From Micromonospora rhizosphaerae (GTDB lineage Bacteria; Actinomycetota; Actinomycetes; Mycobacteriales; Micromonosporaceae), in contig NZ_FMHV01000002.1 of NCBI RefSeq assembly GCF_900091465.1, positions 2,666,001 through 2,730,000 on the forward strand: 64,000 nucleotides of DNA, written 5' to 3'. Positions within the stretch are counted from its first letter, which is position 1; the number at the start of each line of letters is the position of its first letter. A program made the position numbers and the translations under genes. The notes below the pieces were generated by a model. It was not told the origin of the DNA and searched no databases. It saw only the letters and a list, made by a program, of their open reading frames with translations. Shown piece by piece: positions 1 to 9,362 of this stretch.

Positions 1-249
1 GAGGTTACGGAGAACAATCCCCCCAGGAGCTGGGCCGCGCACGGAATCGATGGACCGGTCAGGCCCAACGCGACGGTTACCGTCGAACCTCTCGACGACG
101 GCGCCCGGTCGCGGGTGACGTTCGCGCTCGATTTTGAAGGCCGCGGCATCGGCATGCCGCTCGTGCCGATGGTCCGCCGGATGGCTGCGAAGGTGGCGCC
201 CGTGAGCTACCAGAACCTGAAAGAGCGGCTTGAGCGAGGAGCCTCCTAG
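1..249 (+). CDS. SRPBCC-family protein, C-terminal part
   Basis: The frame is open from base 1 to a TAG at 247-249, giving 82 residues with the N-terminus outside the window. The tail has the pattern of a polyketide-cyclase/START-like (SRPBCC) ligand-binding fold: strands VTVEPL and SRVTFALDFEG, then a long C-terminal helix, MVRRMAAKVAPVSYQNLKERLE. Actinobacterial SRPBCC proteins often end this way. Ligand and pathway cannot be read from the fragment. It converges on the alpha-galactosidase gene with a 33-bp gap. Confidence 0.6.
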   Translation, partial: EVTENNPPRSWAAHGIDGPVRPNATVTVEPLDDGARSRVTFALDFEGRGIGMPLVPMVRRMAAKVAPVSYQNLKERLERGAS

Positions 250-282
250 CCGCGCCGCCGATCGGGCGAACGCTGCGCGACG

Positions 283-2529
283 TCAGTCGACCGCGGTGAC
301 CTCCAGCAGCAGGGTCTGCTCGGGATGCAGGGCCGGCATCTGCAGCCCCACCGTCCCCAGCACCGCGCCGCTGAGCGTGACCCCCTTCGGCAGCCACCCC
401 GGCTCGCTGAGCTGCAGCACCGCCGGCCCCGGCACGCCCGCCGCCAGTCGCACCGCGTACCGCCGCTGCCGGTCCAGGCCGGGCAGCCGGACCGTGCCCG
501 GCACCTGCGCCACCGAGGTGGCCAGCCGCGCGACCGCGTACACCGCCTGGGAGCCGTCACCGGCGACCACGCCGTGCGCCCAGACGGCCGGGTCCGGATG
601 GTCGACCCGGACCGCCCGCCCGGAGTGCAGCAGCGGGCGGAGCCGCTTGTGCAGCGCGACCCAAGCCGCGAGCTCGGCGCGCTCCGCCGCGGTGATCGCG
701 CCGATGTCCCACTCGATGCCGTGGTGGCCGAAGAGCGCGGTGGCGGCCCGGAAGCCCAGGTCGTGCACCCGGTGCGTGGTGTGCGAGCGTTCCGGTCCGA
801 TGTGGCTGCCGACCAGCTCGGGCGGGAGCAGCAGCCCGGTCCAGCGCTGGATGGCCAGCCGTTCCAGGGCGTCGTTGCAGTCGCTGGCCCAGACCCGGTC
901 GGTCCGGCGCAGGATCTCCAGGTCCACCCGGGCGCCGCCGGACGAGCAGCTCTCGATCTCCACCTCCGGGTGCCGGCGGCGCAGCTCGTCCAGCAGCCGG
1001 TAGACCGCCACGGTCTGCGCGTGGACCCCCGGCCGGCCCTGGTGGCCGGCCTCGGTGAGGTCCCGGTTGTGGTCCCACTTCAGGTACGCGATGCCCTGGT
1101 GCTCGGTGAGCACCGCGTCCAGCCGGGACAGCAGGTGCTCGTACGCGTCCGGGTGGGCGAGGTCGAGCACCTGCTGGTGCCGCCACTCGGGCGGCAGCCG
1201 CCCGGGCACGGACAGCACCCAGTCCGGGTGGGCGCGGAACAGGTCGGAGTCCGGGTTGACCATCTCCGGCTCGACCCAGAGCCCGAACTGCATCCCGAGG
1301 CCGCACACGCGGTCGATCAGCGGTTGCAGCCCGTCCGGCCAGACGTCGTCGTCGACCCACCAGTCGCCGAGCCCGGCCCGGTCGTGCCGGCGCCCCCGGA
1401 ACCAGCCGTCGTCGAGCACGAACCGCTCGACCCCGACCTCCGCGGCCCGGTCGGCGAGCGCGGAGAGCCGGGGCAGCTCGTGGTCGAAGTAGACGGCCTC
1501 CCAGACGTTGAGCGTGACCGGCCGGGGTGGGCGCGGGTGCTGCGGCCGGGCCCGCAGGTGGGTGTGCAGCACGTCGCTGAGCCCGTCCAGCCCGGCGTCG
1601 GACCAGACCGCGTACAGCAGGGGAGTGACGTACTCCTCGCCGGCGGCCAGCACGATCTCCCCGGGGGTGAGCAGCTCAGCACCGCCCAACGTGGACTCAC
1701 CCGTGGGCCGGCGCTCGGCGAAGGTCACGTGGTCGCCACTCCACGCCGTGTGCACCGCCCACACCTCGCCGTGGCCGAAGCCGAAGCCGGCCGTCCCCGC
1801 GACCAGCAGCAGCGTCGCGTCGTGCCCGGTCCGCCCGTGTCGGCCCTCCCGCACCCAGGTGCCCATCGGCCACGGGTGCCGCTGCGGCGCGCGTTCCCGG
1901 CACCAGCGCCCGGTCAAATCGAGCAGCTCGGTGGCGACCGCCGGCACCGGCAGCACCGGGGCCAGCTCTCGCAGCTCGTACGCCCCGGCGCCGTCGTTGC
2001 GCAGCCGGTGCCGCAGCAGCAGCAACCCGGTCGGGTCCAGCTCGATCTCGACCGTCAGCGACAGCTCCGCACCCGGGTCCGAGGCCTGCACGGTCACCCG
2101 CGCCGCGCCGGGCCCGCCGTGCTCACCGTCTTCTTCGGGTACGCCCACCGCGTCACCGCCCGCCGCCACGCGACTCGGGTCCGGGCTGCCGGCCGCCGTG
2201 GCGGTCTCGCCGCCGTCGGACACGTCGAGGGCGTGGAGGCGGAAGGCCGTCGACCAGTCCCGCCCGTCCCGGTGCCCGGCGAGGCCGGGCCGCCCGCTCC
2301 AGCCGGCGCTCGGCTCGGGCAGCAGCGACAGCACGGTCGGCGCGTCGAAGCTGCTCGGCATCACCGGCGGGATGGTCGCGTCGACCAGGTCGGTCAGGTC
2401 CGCGGCGTCGAGCGGGCCGAGGTCGGCGCCCCAGTGCACGACCCGGGGCAGGCCGGGGCCGCGCGCGTCGAGCACCAGGCTGGTCCGCGCCCGGCGCAGG
2501 TGGACGATGGTCGGAATCGTCATGGCCAT
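283..2529 (-). CDS. alpha-galactosidase, GH36 family
   Basis: 748-residue glycoside hydrolase that removes alpha-1,6-linked galactose from raffinose-type sugars or galactomannan side chains. No signal peptide is evident, so it should act in the cytoplasm on imported oligosaccharides. The order is an N-terminal beta-sandwich (to about residue 330), a TIM barrel with VLDDGWF (371-377) and LWVEPEMV (417-424), the GH36 nucleophile motif KWDHNRD (about 484-490, Asp486), and the acid/base region WASDCND (Asp about 550). Length is normal for bacterial GH36. It lies downstream of the ABC importer genes on the same strand but is separated by a perfect 16-bp-arm palindrome, so it may have its own transcript or reduced read-through. 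Substrate preference is inferred. Confidence 0.93.
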   Translation of the reverse strand: MAMTIPTIVHLRRARTSLVLDARGPGLPRVVHWGADLGPLDAADLTDLVDATIPPVMPSSFDAPTVLSLLPEPSAGWSGRPGLAGHRDGRDWSTAFRLHALDVSDGGETATAAGSPDPSRVAAGGDAVGVPEEDGEHGGPGAARVTVQASDPGAELSLTVEIELDPTGLLLLRHRLRNDGAGAYELRELAPVLPVPAVATELLDLTGRWCRERAPQRHPWPMGTWVREGRHGRTGHDATLLLVAGTAGFGFGHGEVWAVHTAWSGDHVTFAERRPTGESTLGGAELLTPGEIVLAAGEEYVTPLLYAVWSDAGLDGLSDVLHTHLRARPQHPRPPRPVTLNVWEAVYFDHELPRLSALADRAAEVGVERFVLDDGWFRGRRHDRAGLGDWWVDDDVWPDGLQPLIDRVCGLGMQFGLWVEPEMVNPDSDLFRAHPDWVLSVPGRLPPEWRHQQVLDLAHPDAYEHLLSRLDAVLTEHQGIAYLKWDHNRDLTEAGHQGRPGVHAQTVAVYRLLDELRRRHPEVEIESCSSGGARVDLEILRRTDRVWASDCNDALERLAIQRWTGLLLPPELVGSHIGPERSHTTHRVHDLGFRAATALFGHHGIEWDIGAITAAERAELAAWVALHKRLRPLLHSGRAVRVDHPDPAVWAHGVVAGDGSQAVYAVARLATSVAQVPGTVRLPGLDRQRRYAVRLAAGVPGPAVLQLSEPGWLPKGVTLSGAVLGTVGLQMPALHPEQTLLLEVTAVD

Positions 2530-2600
2530 TCATCTCTCCGTGCGGGTCCGTCGGCGTTCGTCACACTCGGTGACGCGACCCGGCGGCCAAACCACGATGA

Positions 2601-2644
2601 GCGATATGACTGTCAGTCATATTTATGCCTGACAGTCATATCGC
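2601..2644. repeat. perfect palindrome, 16-bp arms, between importer and alpha-galactosidase genes
   Basis: Arms 2601-2616 and 2629-2644 are exact reverse complements around a 12-base AT-rich loop. The core GTCATATTTATG also occurs in the palindrome at 11699-11734, so the two look like members of one dispersed hairpin family rather than a gene-specific operator. On the minus strand it follows the last permease gene and could act as an intercistronic terminator or stabiliser. Confidence 0.8.
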
Positions 2645-2694
2645 TCCTTCGGACATCAGTGGGTGCCCGGGAGCCAGAAGCAGCACGGGCGATG

Positions 2695-3606
2695 TCAGCC
2701 CTTCGAGGCTCCCAGCGTCAGGCCCCGGACGAACTGCTTCTGCAGCAGGAAGAAGATCACCAGGGTCGGGATCGCGACCAGCACCGAGCCGGCCGAGACC
2801 AGGTTGTTGTCGGTGAAGAACTCGCCGCGCAGGTTGTTCAGCGAGCTGGTCACCGGGAACTTGTCGCCGGTACGCATCAGGACCGTCGCCCAGAAGAACT
2901 CGTTGTAGATCCAGGTCACCTCGAGGGTGGCCAGCGCGGCCAGGGCCGGCCGGCACAGCGGCATGGTCACCTGCCAGTACTGCCGCCAGACGCTCGCCCC
3001 GTCGACCATCGCCGCCTCGTACAGCTCGTGCGGCAGCGCCTTCATGTAGTTGGACAGCACGAAGACGCAGAAGCCGCACTGGAAGGCGACGTTGACCAGG
3101 ATCAGCCCCCAGTAGCTGTCGTAGAGCAACTCGGAGTCGCTCATCCACGCCGGCAGCGGGATCTCGGTGAACATCCGGAACAGCGGGATCAGCAGGGCCT
3201 GCTGCGGCAGCAGGTTCGCGGCAGTGAAGAGCCCGAGCAGGACGAGGTTGAACTTCCAGCTGAACCGGGCGATCACGAACGCCACGCAGGAGGCGAGGAA
3301 GAGGGTCAGCAGCACGGCGGGCACGGTGATGTAGACCGAGTTGAGGAAGTGCTTGCCGAACTCCGCGGTGCGCCAGGCGGTGACGTAGTTGTCGACGGTC
3401 CAGCCACCGAGCGAGACGTAGCCGTTGGTGGCGGTGTACTCGTACGACCGGAACGACGTGACCACCGCCCACAGGATCGGGAAGAGCCAACCGACCGCGA
3501 CGGCGCTGAGGAAGACGTGCAGGACCACCCTTGCCGGCCGAAGCGGCCGGCGGCGCGGTGCCGGGGCGGCGGTCGCCGGTGGACGGGTGAGGGTCGCGGT
3601 GCTCAT
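2695..3606 (-). CDS. carbohydrate ABC transporter permease, MalG type
   Basis: 303-residue inner-membrane permease. The N-terminal tail is basic and proline-rich, and about six membrane spans follow. The binding-protein-dependent transport EAA loop reads YEAAMVDGASVWRQYWQVTMP, with the conserved E-AA-x-DGA pattern that docks the ATPase. It is the second permease of the importer, and its ATG overlaps the upstream permease stop (3603-3606). No ATP-binding gene is next to it; actinobacterial sugar importers commonly share a distant MsiK-like ATPase. The neighbouring hydrolases suggest alpha- or beta-galactosides as cargo (inference). Confidence 0.92.
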   Translation of the reverse strand: MSTATLTRPPATAAPAPRRRPLRPARVVLHVFLSAVAVGWLFPILWAVVTSFRSYEYTATNGYVSLGGWTVDNYVTAWRTAEFGKHFLNSVYITVPAVLLTLFLASCVAFVIARFSWKFNLVLLGLFTAANLLPQQALLIPLFRMFTEIPLPAWMSDSELLYDSYWGLILVNVAFQCGFCVFVLSNYMKALPHELYEAAMVDGASVWRQYWQVTMPLCRPALAALATLEVTWIYNEFFWATVLMRTGDKFPVTSSLNNLRGEFFTDNNLVSAGSVLVAIPTLVIFFLLQKQFVRGLTLGASKG

Positions 3607-4559
3607 CGCCGGTCCTCCCGCATCACGGTGGCCAGATAGAGGGTGATGAAGACCAGGGAGACGACCAGCATGATGGTCGCCAGGGCGGAGCCGAAGCCGA
3701 TCCGGCTGGCCTCGCCCACCACGTTCGCGGTGACCAGCGCGGAGATCAGTTCCAGGCCGTTGCGCCCCTTGTTGATCACCCAGACCAGGTCGAACGCACG
3801 CAGCGACTCGATCACCGTCACCACCAGCACGATGATGTTGATCGGTCGCATCACCGGGAAGACGACGCGGAAGAAGGTGCTGACCTCCGAGGAGCCGTCC
3901 ACCGCGGCGGCCTCGCGCAGCGTCGGGTCGACGCCCTTCAGGCCGGCCAGGTACAGCAGCATGATGTAGCCGACGTGCCGCCAGCCGGCGGCGAACAGCA
4001 CCGCCCAGATGTTGACGTTCGGGTCGCCGTACCAGTCGGTGTCGCCGCCGAGCAGCGCGTTGAGCAGGCCCTGGTCGCGGCTGTAGATGAGCTGCCAGAC
4101 GAAGCCGATCAGCGCCAGCGAGAGCACCACCGGCAGGTAGAGCGCCGTCTGGTAGAAGCGGCTGCCGCGCAGTTCCTTGTCCAGCAGTACGGCAAGGAAG
4201 ATCCCGAACGGGGTGGCCACCACGAAGAGCGCGGCCAGCCAGAGCAGGTTGTTCTGGATCGCCGGCACGAACGGCGGGTAGATGTTCACCACGTCGTCGT
4301 AGTTCTTCAGGCCGACCCAGTCGATCTCGGCGAACGGGCCGATGCCGTCCCAGTTGGTGCCCGACAGCGCGACGGTGGCCAGGGCCGGGAGCCAGACCAG
4401 TCCGACGACCAGCAGCAGCGGCACGACCACCATCAGCGTGATCACCACGCGGTCGGTGCGGGACAGGAGCCGTAGCCGGCGGCCGCGACCACGCGTGGTG
4501 GTGGTCGCGGCCGGCGGCGGCACGGCGCGATCCGCTTGGATCAGGGGCAGGTCGGACAC
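3603..4559 (-). CDS. carbohydrate ABC transporter permease, MalF type
   Basis: 318-residue membrane protein with a cytoplasmic N-terminus, a first span near residues 38-62 (VVITLMVVVPLLLVVGLVWLP) and about five more. The EAA loop reads LREAAAVDGSSEVSTFFRVV. It forms a heterodimeric channel with the downstream MalG-type partner, with which it overlaps by four bases. It lies 21 bp downstream of the solute-binding protein gene, so the three genes form one operon. Confidence 0.92.
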   Translation of the reverse strand: MSDLPLIQADRAVPPPAATTTTRGRGRRLRLLSRTDRVVITLMVVVPLLLVVGLVWLPALATVALSGTNWDGIGPFAEIDWVGLKNYDDVVNIYPPFVPAIQNNLLWLAALFVVATPFGIFLAVLLDKELRGSRFYQTALYLPVVLSLALIGFVWQLIYSRDQGLLNALLGGDTDWYGDPNVNIWAVLFAAGWRHVGYIMLLYLAGLKGVDPTLREAAAVDGSSEVSTFFRVVFPVMRPINIIVLVVTVIESLRAFDLVWVINKGRNGLELISALVTANVVGEASRIGFGSALATIMLVVSLVFITLYLATVMREDRR

Positions 4560-4580
4560 GATGTCCTCCCCCTCTCGCCG

Positions 4581-5912
4581 TCAGCTGGTGAAGATCGACT
4601 TCTTCTGGTTCTCGATGCTGGTCAGCAGGCCGCCGATGTCCTTCGGGTTCTTGATGAACTGCTGCAACGCCGGGATCATCACGGTCGAGGCGAAGTCCGG
4701 CCGGGTGTCCCGGTCGAGGAACTGGGCGATCTCGGTGGCCGAGCCGACCAGCTCGGCGGCCTTCTTCTTCAGCGCGGTGTAGCCGCTGGTGTCCGCGCCG
4801 GTGTTGGCCACCAGGGTGCCCGGGTCGTTCTTCAAGATGATGTTCGCGGCGTCGACGCCGCCGATGTACTCCAGCAGCTTCTTGGCGTTCGCCTCGGACT
4901 TCGGCTTGCGGGCCATCATGTAGCCGTCGATCGGCGCGTCCAGGGCCTTGGCCCCGATGGTCGAGTCGATCTCCGGGAAGGTGAAGAAGTCGATGTCATC
5001 CTGCTCGTTGTCGTTGAACTGCTGAGCGACGAAGAGGCCGAGCAGGTACATGCCGCTCTTCTTCTGCTGCAGCGACTGGGCGGCCTCCTGCCAGGTCCGG
5101 CCCAGGGCGTCCGGCTGATGCAGCGGCAGCAGTCCGGCCCAGGTGTCGAAGACCTTCTTCACCTTGTCGGAGGTCCACGCCTCCTTGCCGGCCATCAGGT
5201 CGACGTGGAACTGGTAGCCGTTGATCCGCAGGTTCAGGATGTCGAAGGTGCCCATCGCCGGCCAGCCGTCCTTGTCGGCGAAGGCGATCGGGTTCAGGCC
5301 GTCCTTCTTCATCTGCGCGCCGAGCGCGTTGAAGTCGTCGAGCGTCTTCGGCTCCTGGTAGCCGTGCTGCTGCCAGACCGACTTACGGTAGAAGACCGCC
5401 CACGGGTAGTACGACGCCGGCACGAAGTACTGCTTCCCGTCGTCCCCGGTCGAGGCCTTCTTGAACGCGTCCGAGAAGCCGGAGAGCTTGGTCCAGACGT
5501 CGCTGACGTCGCCGGCCAGGCCCCGGGCGGCGAAGAACCGCATCCGGTAGCCGGCGAACCAGGTGAACACGTCGTCCGGCTTGCCCTGCAGGTAGTTGTT
5601 GATGTTTTCCTGGAACGTGTTGTGGTCGACCGTGTTGATCGCGACCTGGACCCCGGACGAGCTCTGGAAGCCGGCCGCCACCTTGGCGAGGACGTCCTTC
5701 GGCGTCGGGTCCGAAGCGTTCGAGCCGAGCGAGACCGTCTTCGAGCCCGCGCCGGAGTCGGAGTCGGAGCCGCCGCAGCCGGCGAGCAGTCCCGTGCCGA
5801 GCAGCGCGCCAGCGCCGGCCGCGCCGGCCAGCAGCGAGCGGCGGTTCAGGCCGGCGACGGACGGGGGTACGAGTCGGGCGAGGTACTCGGCTTGCGATCG
5901 GGGACGGGACAT
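4581..5912 (-). CDS. extracellular sugar-binding lipoprotein of the ABC importer
   Basis: 443 residues from the chosen ATG at 5912, which has AGGAGG seven bases upstream; an in-frame ORF extends further 5' but lacks such a site. The N-terminus holds an RR pair (NRRSLLAG), a hydrophobic stretch and a lipobox ending LLAGC, so it is a membrane-anchored lipoprotein, possibly Tat-exported. The body matches family-1 solute-binding proteins (QVAINTVDHNTFQENI, VFTWFAGYRMRFFAARG). It captures the sugar and delivers it to the two permeases. First gene of the operon, divergent from the beta-galactosidase. Confidence 0.9.
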   Translation of the reverse strand: MSRPRSQAEYLARLVPPSVAGLNRRSLLAGAAGAGALLGTGLLAGCGGSDSDSGAGSKTVSLGSNASDPTPKDVLAKVAAGFQSSSGVQVAINTVDHNTFQENINNYLQGKPDDVFTWFAGYRMRFFAARGLAGDVSDVWTKLSGFSDAFKKASTGDDGKQYFVPASYYPWAVFYRKSVWQQHGYQEPKTLDDFNALGAQMKKDGLNPIAFADKDGWPAMGTFDILNLRINGYQFHVDLMAGKEAWTSDKVKKVFDTWAGLLPLHQPDALGRTWQEAAQSLQQKKSGMYLLGLFVAQQFNDNEQDDIDFFTFPEIDSTIGAKALDAPIDGYMMARKPKSEANAKKLLEYIGGVDAANIILKNDPGTLVANTGADTSGYTALKKKAAELVGSATEIAQFLDRDTRPDFASTVMIPALQQFIKNPKDIGGLLTSIENQKKSIFTS

Positions 5913-6190
5913 TGTGCCTCCTGCTCGAAGAGGTGCGCTGCGCCCAAGGGCCGTGACTGGTGGCGGGGATCGGTGTTGCGTGGGCCGGGAAAGACCCACC
6001 GTGATTCGACATGTCCGAACACAAACAGCCGGTTGGCACGTCAAGCTACCCCTCCGTGCGCCCCTGTCAAGGGGGTTGGCGCGCTTCGATAACTCAGTCG
6101 TGACAAGGCTGAGACAAGGTAAACGTTAGAATCTTTGTCGATGTTGGAAAGTGTTGACTTGAGTCGCATCGAGGTGCACCCTCTGCTCTC
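5913..6190. promoter_or_regulatory. divergent promoter region, sugar importer / beta-galactosidase
   Basis: A 278-bp intergenic region between the leftward importer operon and the rightward beta-galactosidase. It becomes AT-richer near 6085-6150 and contains an imperfect palindrome around ACATGT (about 6008-6024) and the repeat TGACAAGG / GAGACAAGG (6100-6120). These are candidate sites for the DeoR-family regulator encoded at 8491, but no consensus is strong enough to assign. Confidence 0.4.
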
Positions 6191-8227
6191 ATGTGGAGGT
6201 GGCAGGGCGAGGGCATCTGGTACGGCGCGGACTACAACCCGGAGCAGTGGCCCGAGTCGACCTGGGCCGAGGACGTCGCGCTGATGCGCCGGGCCGGGGT
6301 CAACCTGGTCTCCGTCGGCATCTTCTCCTGGGCCCTCCTGGAGCCCACCCCCGGCCGGTACGAGTTCGGCTGGCTCGACCGGGCCCTCGACCTCCTGCAC
6401 GACGGCGGCGTACGCGTCGACCTCGCCACCGCCACCGCCAGCCCGCCGCCGTGGCTGGCCCGCGCCCACCCGGAGACGCTGCCCCGCCGTGCCGACGGCA
6501 CGATCCTCTGGCCGGGCGGCCGGCAGGCGTACTGCCCCAGCTCGCCGATCTTCCGGGAGCGCTCGCTCGCCCTGGTCGAGGCCGTCGCCGGCCGGTACGC
6601 CGAGCACCCGGCCGTGGTGATGTGGCACGTCTCCAACGAGCTGGGCTGCCACAACGTGCATTGCTACTGCGACGTCAGCGCCGAGGCGTTCCGCCGCTGG
6701 CTGCGCGAGCGCTACGGCGACCTGGACACGCTCAACGACGCCTGGGGCACCGCCTTCTGGAGCCAGCGCTATCACGACTGGGCCGAGATCAACCCGCCGC
6801 GCGCCGCACCGACCTTCGCCAACCCCACCCAGCAGCTCGACTTCCTGCGCTTCTCCTCGGACGAGCAGCGGGCCCAGCTGCGGGCCGAGCGGGAGGTGCT
6901 CAAGCGGCTGGTCCGGCAGCCGGTCACCACGAACTTCATGATCGGCACCGGCGTCAAGTACCTCGACTACCACTCCTGGGCGTCCGACGTGGACCTGGTC
7001 GCCAACGACCACTACCTGATCGCCGCCGACCCACAGCCGCAGGTCAACCTGGCGCTCGCCGCCGACCACACCCGCGGCGTCGCCGGCGGCGACCCGTGGC
7101 TGCTGATGGAGCACTCCACCAGCGCGGTCAACTGGCAGCCGCGCAACGTCGCCAAGACCCCCGGCCAGCTGCGCCGCAACAGCCTCGCGCACGTGGCGCG
7201 CGGCGCCGACGGGGTGCTCTTCTTCCAGTGGCGGGCCTCCCGCGCCGGCGCGGAGAAGTTCCACTCCGCGCTGGTCCCGCACGCCGGCCCGGAGACCAAG
7301 GTGTACCGCGAGGTCTGCCGGCTCGGCGCCGACCTGAAGGCCCTGGCCGAGGTACGCGGCAGCCGGGTCGACGCCGAGGTGGCGATCCTCTTCGACTACG
7401 AGGCGTGGTGGTCCGCCGAGCTGGACTCGCACCCCAGCGTCGACGTCACCTACGTCGACCGGCTCTCCGCCCTGCACGGCGCGCTCTGGCGGGCCGGGGT
7501 CACCGCCGACGTGGTGCACCCGTCGGCCGACCTCTCCGGCTACAAGCTGGTCCTGGTGCCAACCCTCTACCTGGCCCGGGACGCCGACGCCGAGGCCCTG
7601 CGGGCGTACGTGGAGGCGGGCGGCACCGCCCTGGTGACGTACTTCAGCGGCATCGTCGACGAGCACGACCACATCCGCCTCGGCGGCTACCCCGGCGCGT
7701 TCCGGGAACTGCTCGGCATTCGCACCGAGGAGTTCTTCCCGCTCCGCGCCGGGGAGCGGGTCCGCCTCGACGACGGCTCCACCGCCGACGTGTGGACCGA
7801 GTGGCTGCACCCGGCCGGGGCGGAGGTCCTCGCGTCGTACGCCGATGGGCCGTTGCCGGGAGTGGCCGCGCTGACCCGGCACGCCGCCGGCGCCGGCGCC
7901 GCCTGGTATGTCGGCACCCGGCTCGACGACGCGGCCACCGACCGCCTCGTCGCCCGGCTGCTCGCCGAGTCCGGCGCCCGCCCGCCGGTCGCCGCCCCGA
8001 GCGGGGTCGAGGTGGTCCGGCGCCGCGACGCCGAGCGGAGCTGGCTCTTCGTCATCAACCACACCGACGATGACGCCCGGCTCGCCGTCACGGGCACGGA
8101 GCTGCTGGCCGGCGCCCGGTGCGCCGGCGAGCTGGTGGTGCCGGCCGGTGAGGTGGCGGTGGTCCGCGAGGAGGCCGGCCGCGCCGCAGACCAGCCACTG
8201 CCGAGCGGGGCGGAGGCCGACCGGTGA
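6191..8227 (+). CDS. beta-galactosidase, GH42 family
   Basis: 678 residues, the usual GH42 length. The N-terminal TIM barrel starts YGADYNPEQW (11-20). The acid/base Glu is in HVSNELGCHN (Glu150) and the nucleophile in LLMEHSTSAVNWQ (Glu307). Cysteines 115, 153, 158 and 160 match the structural zinc site of GH42. A trimerisation domain (about 390-600) and C-terminal beta domain follow. It hydrolyses beta-galactosides in the cytoplasm after uptake. The ribosome-binding site is weak. The gene overlaps by four bases (GTGA) a truncated TnpB reading frame and precedes the DeoR regulator. Confidence 0.95.
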   Translation: MWRWQGEGIWYGADYNPEQWPESTWAEDVALMRRAGVNLVSVGIFSWALLEPTPGRYEFGWLDRALDLLHDGGVRVDLATATASPPPWLARAHPETLPRRADGTILWPGGRQAYCPSSPIFRERSLALVEAVAGRYAEHPAVVMWHVSNELGCHNVHCYCDVSAEAFRRWLRERYGDLDTLNDAWGTAFWSQRYHDWAEINPPRAAPTFANPTQQLDFLRFSSDEQRAQLRAEREVLKRLVRQPVTTNFMIGTGVKYLDYHSWASDVDLVANDHYLIAADPQPQVNLALAADHTRGVAGGDPWLLMEHSTSAVNWQPRNVAKTPGQLRRNSLAHVARGADGVLFFQWRASRAGAEKFHSALVPHAGPETKVYREVCRLGADLKALAEVRGSRVDAEVAILFDYEAWWSAELDSHPSVDVTYVDRLSALHGALWRAGVTADVVHPSADLSGYKLVLVPTLYLARDADAEALRAYVEAGGTALVTYFSGIVDEHDHIRLGGYPGAFRELLGIRTEEFFPLRAGERVRLDDGSTADVWTEWLHPAGAEVLASYADGPLPGVAALTRHAAGAGAAWYVGTRLDDAATDRLVARLLAESGARPPVAAPSGVEVVRRRDAERSWLFVINHTDDDARLAVTGTELLAGARCAGELVVPAGEVAVVREEAGRAADQPLPSGAEADR

Positions 8228-8475
8228 AGGTCACCCGGATCGCTTACTCGACCCGCCTGAATCCGGGTAAGTACGCGGCTTTGCTCGAGCAGGCCCGCCG
8301 GCTGGGTCGGGTTCGCAGTGAGGTGTGGCAGCGTTACGGGTCGATTGCCACGGTGAAGCAGATCCTGCAGGACAGGACCGATCGCCACCGGACCAGACTG
8401 CCGGTCCAGGACTCCAGCCCGGCCACCACCGAGCGGAGAGCGAATTATCCAAACCGTTCAGCGATGAGCAACTAG
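8224..8475 (+). pseudogene. truncated N-terminus of a TnpB-family (IS200/IS605/IS607) protein
   Basis: The first ~45 residues (VTRIAYSTRLNPGKYAALL, then RRLGRVRSEVWQRYGS) look like the start of actinobacterial TnpB/OrfB proteins. The reading frame then runs into unrelated sequence and stops after 83 residues, so the RuvC nuclease domain is absent. Its GTG start overlaps the beta-galactosidase stop. It is probably a decayed transposon remnant, although coupling could still yield a short peptide. Recognition is from memory of the family. Confidence 0.6.
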
Positions 8476-8490
8476 TAGGAAGCAGGTTCG

Positions 8491-9267
8491 ATGCTCGCCC
8501 AGCAACGGCAGAGCGCCATCCTGGATCTGATCCGCCAGCGCGGCGGCGTCCGGGTCAGCCAACTGGTGAGCCGCTTCGGCGTGTCGGACATGACGATCCG
8601 GCGGGACCTGGAGGTACTCGCCGAGCGGGGGCTGGTCGACAAGGTCCACGGCGGGGCGACGCTGGCCGGGCCGGGGTCCGCCGAGGAGCCCGGGTTCGCG
8701 GCGAAGTCGATCCGCCAGCAGGCCGAGAAGCGGGCCATCGCCGAACGGGCGGCCACCCTGGTCGAGCCGGGCATGGCGATCGCGCTCTCCGCGGGCACCA
8801 CCACCGCCGCGCTGGCCGCCCGGTTGGCCGACGTCCGCGGCCTGACCGTGGTGACCAACTCGATCCCGGTCGCCGACGCGCTCTACCAGACCCCGCGCGC
8901 GGACCAGACCGTGGTGCTGACCGGCGGCATCCGTACGCCCTCGGACGCGTTGACCGGGCCGGTGGCCGAGGCGGCGATCGGCGCCCTCAACGTCGACCTG
9001 CTCTTCCTCGGCGTGCACGGGATGAGCCCGCGCACCGGGTTCACCACCCCCAACCTGCTCGAGGCGGCGGTCAACCGGCGGCTGATCGGCGCCGCCCGCC
9101 GGCTGGTGGTGCTCGCCGACCACACCAAGTGGGAGACCATCGGGATCGCCACCATCGCGCCGCTGGAGGACGCGGACGTGCTGATCACCGACGGGAAGCT
9201 GCCGCCGGAGGGGCGCCGCCAGATCGGCGAGCAGGTCGGCGAGCTGGTCGTGGTCGACGCCGACTGA
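8491..9267 (+). CDS. DeoR/GlpR-family transcriptional regulator
   Basis: 258 residues. The N-terminal DeoR helix-turn-helix (residues 5-56) includes the family signature ending VSDMTIRRDLEVLAERG. A DeoRC sugar-phosphate sensor domain follows, with SAGTTTAALAARL and VVTNSIPVADAL. Such proteins usually repress sugar-use operons and are released by a phosphorylated sugar. Its position after the beta-galactosidase makes the galactoside genes the likely targets (inference). Confidence 0.92.
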   Translation: MLAQQRQSAILDLIRQRGGVRVSQLVSRFGVSDMTIRRDLEVLAERGLVDKVHGGATLAGPGSAEEPGFAAKSIRQQAEKRAIAERAATLVEPGMAIALSAGTTTAALAARLADVRGLTVVTNSIPVADALYQTPRADQTVVLTGGIRTPSDALTGPVAEAAIGALNVDLLFLGVHGMSPRTGFTTPNLLEAAVNRRLIGAARRLVVLADHTKWETIGIATIAPLEDADVLITDGKLPPEGRRQIGEQVGELVVVDAD

Positions 9268-9362
9268 CCGCGCTCACAGCCACCTCACAGCAGGCCGGGT
9301 TAGGCTGCCGAGAGCATGCGTCCGACGCTCCACGGTGGAGCGCCGTCCGGCGGGAGTGAGCG

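Noticed and set aside
325-3639. A 1104-codon open frame on the plus strand across the alpha-galactosidase and permease genes
   Set aside because: It is antisense to three well-supported genes and has Arg/Pro/Gly/Val-rich low-complexity content typical of GC-rich shadow frames.
6041-8062. A 673-codon minus-strand frame over the beta-galactosidase
   Set aside because: It mirrors a clear GH42 gene and has no recognisable domain.
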